Positions 16,401-19,139 of a stretch of 19,139 nucleotides of DNA are shown piece after piece. Within the stretch, counting starts at the first letter, position 1; each line of letters begins with the position of its first letter. The stretch lies in assembly GCA_045617625.1 (NCBI GenBank), contig JAZLJA010000026.1, forward strand, positions 1 to 19,139, in the 5' to 3' direction. Under the pieces are notes generated by a model, which saw only the letters and a list, made by a program, of their open reading frames with translations, did not search any database and had not been told where the DNA came from. The DNA is from Firm-04 sp045617625 (GTDB taxonomy: Bacteria > Bacillota > Clostridia > Oscillospirales > Ruminococcaceae). The position numbers were made by a program, and so were the translations under genes.

Positions 16401-18217
16401 TGCGTGACTATCATCAGGCATTACAGTTCGTCAATGACTATTTCCAGATGGCCTACAAGCAATTTCTGTCGCAGTATTTCTCCGGTGAAAGAAGTGCGGA
16501 AATTGAACGGAACATCACTCCTGAGAAGTATCGTCAGCTTTTTGATGCGCTGTCAGACCGACAGCTTGAGATCATCCTTGATGACACATCAAAATGTATC
16601 GTAGTCGCTGCCGGTCCCGGAAGCGGTAAAACAAGAGTGCTTGTGCATAAGCTGGCATCACTTTTGCTTCTGGAGGATGTAAAGCATGAACAGCTCCTGA
16701 TGCTGACATTCTCTCGTGCTGCTGCAATAGAGTTCAAACAGCGTTTGCGTGAACTGATTGGCAATGCGGCAAACTTCATCGAAATAAAGACATTCCATTC
16801 CTATTGCTTTGACCTGCTTGGAAAAATAGGCAATATTCAGGAATCAGAAAATATCGTCAAAGATGCAGGCGAGATGATCCGAAACGGCGATGTGGACTTA
16901 GGCAGGATCACAAAGTCTGTTCTCGTCATAGACGAAGCGCAGGATATGGACATTCACGAATATCGCCTTGTGGAAGCACTCATGGAACGAAACGATGATA
17001 TGCGCATCATTGCAGTCGGAGATGATGACCAGAATATCTATCAGTTCCGAGGTTCAGATTCCAAATATCTGAGGTCATTTATCACATTCCATGATGCAAA
17101 GCAGTATTCACTGATCGACAATTACAGAAGCTGTCAGAGTATCGTTTCTTTTGCGAATCAGTTTGTAAAGTCCATCACTAGCAGAATGAAAACAGAGGAC
17201 ATCATCGCAGTTTCGGAGAATACAGGTGTGGTCAAGGTGATCAAGCACAGCAGCGCAAATATGGAAACAGCATTGGTAGAGGATATGCTTTCAGTGGGTG
17301 CAGACTGCTCAACCTGCATTCTGACAAACACCAATCAGGAAGCCCTGTTGATACTGGGCATTCTGAAGCAGCAGGATATCCCTGCGAAGCTGATACAGTC
17401 CATTGACGGCTTTGATCTGTATGATATTGCAGAAATACGCTATTATCTTAAAATGCTGAATAAGGAGAATACCTCTCCGGTTATCAGCAATGACCAGTGG
17501 AACAGCGCAGCCAAAGCATTGCAGAAACAATACAGCGGCAGTGCGTGTCTGCCTGTTATCATGAATATCATTCATACATTTGAGGAAACAAACGAGAAAA
17601 AATACCGCACCGATTTTGAGATGTTCCTGCACGAATCCAAGATCGAGGATTTTTATACAAATGAAAGCGGCGTTATAACGATCTCTACTATTCACAAATC
17701 CAAAGGCAGAGAATTTGACAACGTGTATATGCTGCTCAGCAATGTCAGTATGGGCAGTGATGAGGATAAAAGAAAACTCTATGTCGGCATGACAAGAGCG
17801 AAGAATTTACTGCATATCCACTATTTTGGTGACGCATTCGATCAGTATGCTGAATATGCGACCACTGACGAAATTGACCTGCACACATATCCGAAGCCGT
17901 CTGAACTAATATTGCAGCTATCTCACAGAGATGTTTACCTTGATTTCTTCAACGATAAGAAATCGCTTATACTGAAATTGAAAAGCGGTATGCATCTTTT
18001 TGTGAAGGGCAACAGGCTTTATGTGCAGATGAACGGCAGGCTTACTCCTGTGCTTCAATTCTCGTCTAAATGCAATGAAGCCGTAAGACAACTGATTACA
18101 TCGGGATATGCACCGTATGATGCAGTGATACGTTTTATTTGTGCATGGAAAGGCAAGGATGATACGACCGAATCGGCAGTCATTCTGGCTGATATTTATT
18201 TTCGCAGGAATACATGA
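13451..18217 (+). CDS. DEDD-like exonuclease + RecQ (SF2) + UvrD (SF1) fusion helicase
   Basis: The protein has 1588 residues. The ATG at 13451 follows AGGGGGGTG by 6 nt, and earlier in-frame codons overlap the promoter. Residues 1-115 resemble a DnaQ-type 3'-5' exonuclease: FYIDTE (D8, E10), HNIVGHDAKYI (D58), NPLND (D106). The usual catalytic His or Tyr before the last Asp is not seen. C225xxC228xxC231 may bind zinc. Residues ~255-600 are a RecQ core: Q258, TGGGKS (K282), DESH (380-383), FTATA, AFGMGVDK, QEAGRAGRD. The usual RecQ Cys4 zinc motif after it is missing. Residues 600-1030 are helical with winged-helix character and not recognised. Residues ~1032-1475 are UvrD/Rep-like: AAGPGSGKT (K1060), DEAQD (1161-1165), GDDDQNIYQFRG, STIHKSKGREF, LYVGMTRAK. 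DNA unwinding by two ATP-driven motors is expected. It is first gene of an operon; pathway unknown. Confidence 0.9.
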   Translation: MKHIFYIDTEVSEADNKAYDYGAVSANDDKLHTGSAHEFHSFIAEAEYLCGHNIVGHDAKYIEAPDTVKYIDTLYLSPLLFPNKPYHRLLKDDKLQTDELNNPLNDAIKAKELFYDEVNAFQALDDELKLIYYMLLKDSSYFSAFFEYLDFSAEDDLETAIQVRFADEICENAALSDIIANSSVELAYCLALISATEEYSLIPRWVQVNYPNVDRIMRTLRSTSCYECSYCKERLNPTVYLSKYFGYPGFRKYNGEPLQENAVTAAVEHKSLLAIFPTGGGKSLTFQIPALMAGETERALTVVISPLQSLMKDQVDNLEKRGIAEAVTINGLLSPLERAEAIDRVESGIASILYISPESLRSVTIERLFLSRHIDRFVIDESHCFSAWGQDFRVDYLYIGDFIRELQEKKGHGCKIPVSCFTATAKQKVISDIKDYFKEKLDIELELFATNASRTNLRYEVLFRETDEEKYETLRGLIEQKSCPTIVYVSRTKRTRKLAEKLCNDGFKARPFNGKMDSSEKQENQEAFINDEVQIIVATSAFGMGVDKSNVKLVIHYDISDSLENYVQEAGRAGRDEKLQAECYVLFNDGDLDKHFILLNQTKLSISEIQQVWKAIKDLTRTRPEVCCSPLEVARQAGWDDSVSDIETRVKTAIQALENAGYIKRGKNVPHVYADGILVKSMIEAAEKIDSSFQFENDEERTTAKRIIKSLIPSKSIAKAGNADAESRVDYLADRLGIEKSSVIHSIQQMREDGLLADTKDLTAYIQKTDTVNKSMLVLHRYQALEIFLLSYIDAEKLCMNYKELNEAALANGIKSSSVNSIKTLFYYWTIRSYIQKEQDQATNTVIIVPKMCIEHIRAIRQKSYDVAEFIINYLFQNSSKDISSKDEALVGFSVLELLNAYREQSLIDINEQNIEEALLFLSKIGALKLEGGFLVLYSGMRIKRLILDNRIKYKQEDYKQLNEFYKQKIQQIHIVGEYANMMVRDYHQALQFVNDYFQMAYKQFLSQYFSGERSAEIERNITPEKYRQLFDALSDRQLEIILDDTSKCIVVAAGPGSGKTRVLVHKLASLLLLEDVKHEQLLMLTFSRAAAIEFKQRLRELIGNAANFIEIKTFHSYCFDLLGKIGNIQESENIVKDAGEMIRNGDVDLGRITKSVLVIDEAQDMDIHEYRLVEALMERNDDMRIIAVGDDDQNIYQFRGSDSKYLRSFITFHDAKQYSLIDNYRSCQSIVSFANQFVKSITSRMKTEDIIAVSENTGVVKVIKHSSANMETALVEDMLSVGADCSTCILTNTNQEALLILGILKQQDIPAKLIQSIDGFDLYDIAEIRYYLKMLNKENTSPVISNDQWNSAAKALQKQYSGSACLPVIMNIIHTFEETNEKKYRTDFEMFLHESKIEDFYTNESGVITISTIHKSKGREFDNVYMLLSNVSMGSDEDKRKLYVGMTRAKNLLHIHYFGDAFDQYAEYATTDEIDLHTYPKPSELILQLSHRDVYLDFFNDKKSLILKLKSGMHLFVKGNRLYVQMNGRLTPVLQFSSKCNEAVRQLITSGYAPYDAVIRFICAWKGKDDTTESAVILADIYFRRNT

Positions 18218-18251
18218 TCAGAATTCAAAAACACAGATCGGAGGTGTGAAT

Positions 18252-18587
18252 ATGGATCACGAGACCGAACGATTACAGCGTGCCAAGATGTTTATGGACT
18301 ATCTTGCAAACGGCGTTGACCCGGTATCAAATACCGATGCAAATGCCAATACACTACATAATGAACAGGTGATTTCCTGTTTCCGATTTGTCTCTGATGT
18401 TCTGGCAAGGAGCATATACGAGACTGATAATAGTGCAAAACACGGAAATGCTGACTTTTTTATCATCGAGGAACAATGTGCGGAGCTGAATATTTATCCA
18501 TATCATTGCAAGGTCAGTGAGCTTGCCAGTGAAATAAACCGTGTGACAGAGAACAATCCGTGTGTCAGGGAAAGTGGTATGAGCTGA
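18252..18587 (+). CDS. Small conserved-looking partner of the helicase, function unknown
   Basis: The protein has 111 residues and starts at 18252, with GGAGGTG five bases before, 34 bp behind the helicase; the two are surely co-transcribed. It begins ERLQRAKMFMDYLANGVDPV, then HNEQVISCFRFVSDVLARSI. I recall this 'A..LANG.NP....N...SRC.F.VSDVL' pattern from unnamed proteins of gut Firmicutes. It is acidic and helical with no membrane span or catalytic motif. The last residues (ESGMS) look unnatural. Shifting frame near 18570 gives KWYELNSFVKSLAE ending at 18616, a better helix, so an indel in GGGAAA may have shortened the tail. An adaptor or regulator of the helicase is inferred from position only. 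Confidence 0.7.
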   Translation: MDHETERLQRAKMFMDYLANGVDPVSNTDANANTLHNEQVISCFRFVSDVLARSIYETDNSAKHGNADFFIIEEQCAELNIYPYHCKVSELASEINRVTENNPCVRESGMS

Positions 18588-18670
18588 ATAGCTTTGTGAA
18601 ATCCCTTGCAGAATAAGCAGAAGATCTCACGAATAGAACGGAAATAGAAATATACACGCAGAAGACGCCC

Positions 18671-18826
18671 ATGCTCGTCATCTACGTTGAAAAAGGCAGT
18701 CTTGCCAAAACGATCGCAGCCGTGCTTCACGCCGGACAGTGTATCCCGCTGAAGGGTGAACCGATGGTCGGTTTTTACCAGTTTCGATATCACGGTAAGG
18801 ATGCTGTTCTTTGCCATGGTATATGA
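18671..18826 (+). pseudogene. topB: DNA topoisomerase III, N-terminal remnant
   Basis: These 51 codons read MLVIYVEKGSLAKTIAAVLH, then IPLKGEPMVGFYQFRYHGKD and AVLCHGI before TGA. This is the start of the TOPRIM domain of type IA topoisomerase III ('LVIAEKPSLA..IA..L', then '.D.VLCHG.GHL'). The Gly after EK replaces the usual Pro. The match stops exactly where GHL should follow, and none of the rest (~600 residues with the active-site Tyr) is present in the 310 bases left. No ribosome binding site precedes it. It is therefore a truncated, probably dead, gene. Its place directly after a RecQ-containing gene is notable because RecQ and topoisomerase III act together. Confidence 0.7.
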
Positions 18827-19139
18827 GTGACTTGACACGAAACGGGCAGGAAGAGCGAAATCGTCGATCAAATGTGGTCATCGACGAAACTGGACAGACC
18901 AGACGAGCGCCAAATCGCATAGAATTGTAAAATGCACCCCCATGTAACGAAACTGCCAATAAAAAAACGATAGCAAGAGTAATCGTTTTTTTATTGGAAG
19001 GGTAATGCATATGAATGAGGAAATACTGGCTTGATAAGCGTCTATCGTCCGACTAATCGTTTTTTTATACTCTCAAAACCAACGCATTATCTATATTGGG
19101 GCATAATAATGCACCCTAACTTCGATTGTATCAAAATTA
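18827..19139. other. Right-end stretch without a gene
   Basis: No gene is recognised. It holds an 8-bp hairpin (TCGTCGAT 18861-18868 with ATCGACGA 18880-18887), the 16-bp inverted repeat at 18956-18997, and a 15-bp direct repeat TAATCGTTTTTTTAT at 18980-18994 and 19054-19068. ATGCACCC occurs near 18932 and 19109. A 9-codon frame after GGAAGGG at about 18996-19002 (MHMNEEILA) is too short to call. Confidence 0.5.
18956..18997. terminator. 16-bp inverted repeat, probable bidirectional terminator
   Basis: CCAATAAAAAAACGAT (18956-18971) pairs perfectly with ATCGTTTTTTTATTGG (18982-18997) across a 10-nt loop. With A7 on the left and T7 on the right it can work as a terminator in both directions. 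The T tract lies inside the stem and G+C is low, so an element end or recombination site is an alternative. Confidence 0.55.

Noticed and set aside
18503..18871. Minus-strand frame of 122 codons
   Set aside because: It is antisense to the small helicase partner and to the topB remnant, both of which have recognisable plus-strand protein character.

Overview
The window looks like chromosome of a cellulolytic gut or rumen Firmicute close to Ruminococcus (R. flavefaciens / R. champanellensis type). The evidence is two secreted proteins ending in type I dockerin modules, a family 11 xylanase, and near-consensus sigma-A promoters with strong GGAGG ribosome binding sites. No rRNA gene, intact tRNA gene or CRISPR array was seen.

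Layout. 1-190 is the 3' end of a large serine recombinase, so the left edge is probably the end of a mobile element. 191-700 has no convincing gene but holds several palindromes and a tRNA T-arm-like fragment. 744-1166 is a VOC-family protein. 1209-2561 (minus) is a MATE efflux pump, divergent from an AraC-type regulator (2667-3410) that probably controls it. 3703-6138 is a secreted DUF4874/DUF4832-type protein with a carbohydrate-binding-like module and a dockerin. It converges on a lipoprotein GH11 xylanase (6236-7558, minus) and the two share a bidirectional terminator. 7852-9579 (minus) is a cytoplasmic leucine-rich-repeat plus ankyrin-like protein, divergent from a secreted dockerin protein of unknown function (9819-11924). 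11925-12530 is gene-poor and carries a candidate small RNA. A decayed manganese catalase follows (about 12531-13178).

The most unusual locus is 13451-18616. A 1588-residue protein joins an N-terminal DEDD-exonuclease-like domain, a CxxCxxC cluster, a full RecQ (SF2) helicase and a full UvrD/Rep (SF1) helicase. A small conserved-looking protein of unknown function follows in the same operon, and then a 51-codon remnant of topoisomerase III (topB). The association of RecQ-type helicase, UvrD-type helicase and topoisomerase III, flanked by gene fragments and repeats, suggests an acquired DNA-processing or genome-defence module. The defence role is inference only.

How the genes work together. 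The two dockerin proteins and the xylanase fit plant-polysaccharide breakdown: the dockerin proteins would dock on cellulosome scaffoldins, while the xylanase appears to be membrane-tethered instead. The MATE/AraC pair fits inducible drug or metabolite export. The right third of the window (12.0-19.1 kb) looks like a rearranged accessory region: a pseudogene, two gene fragments, and repeats at the right end.
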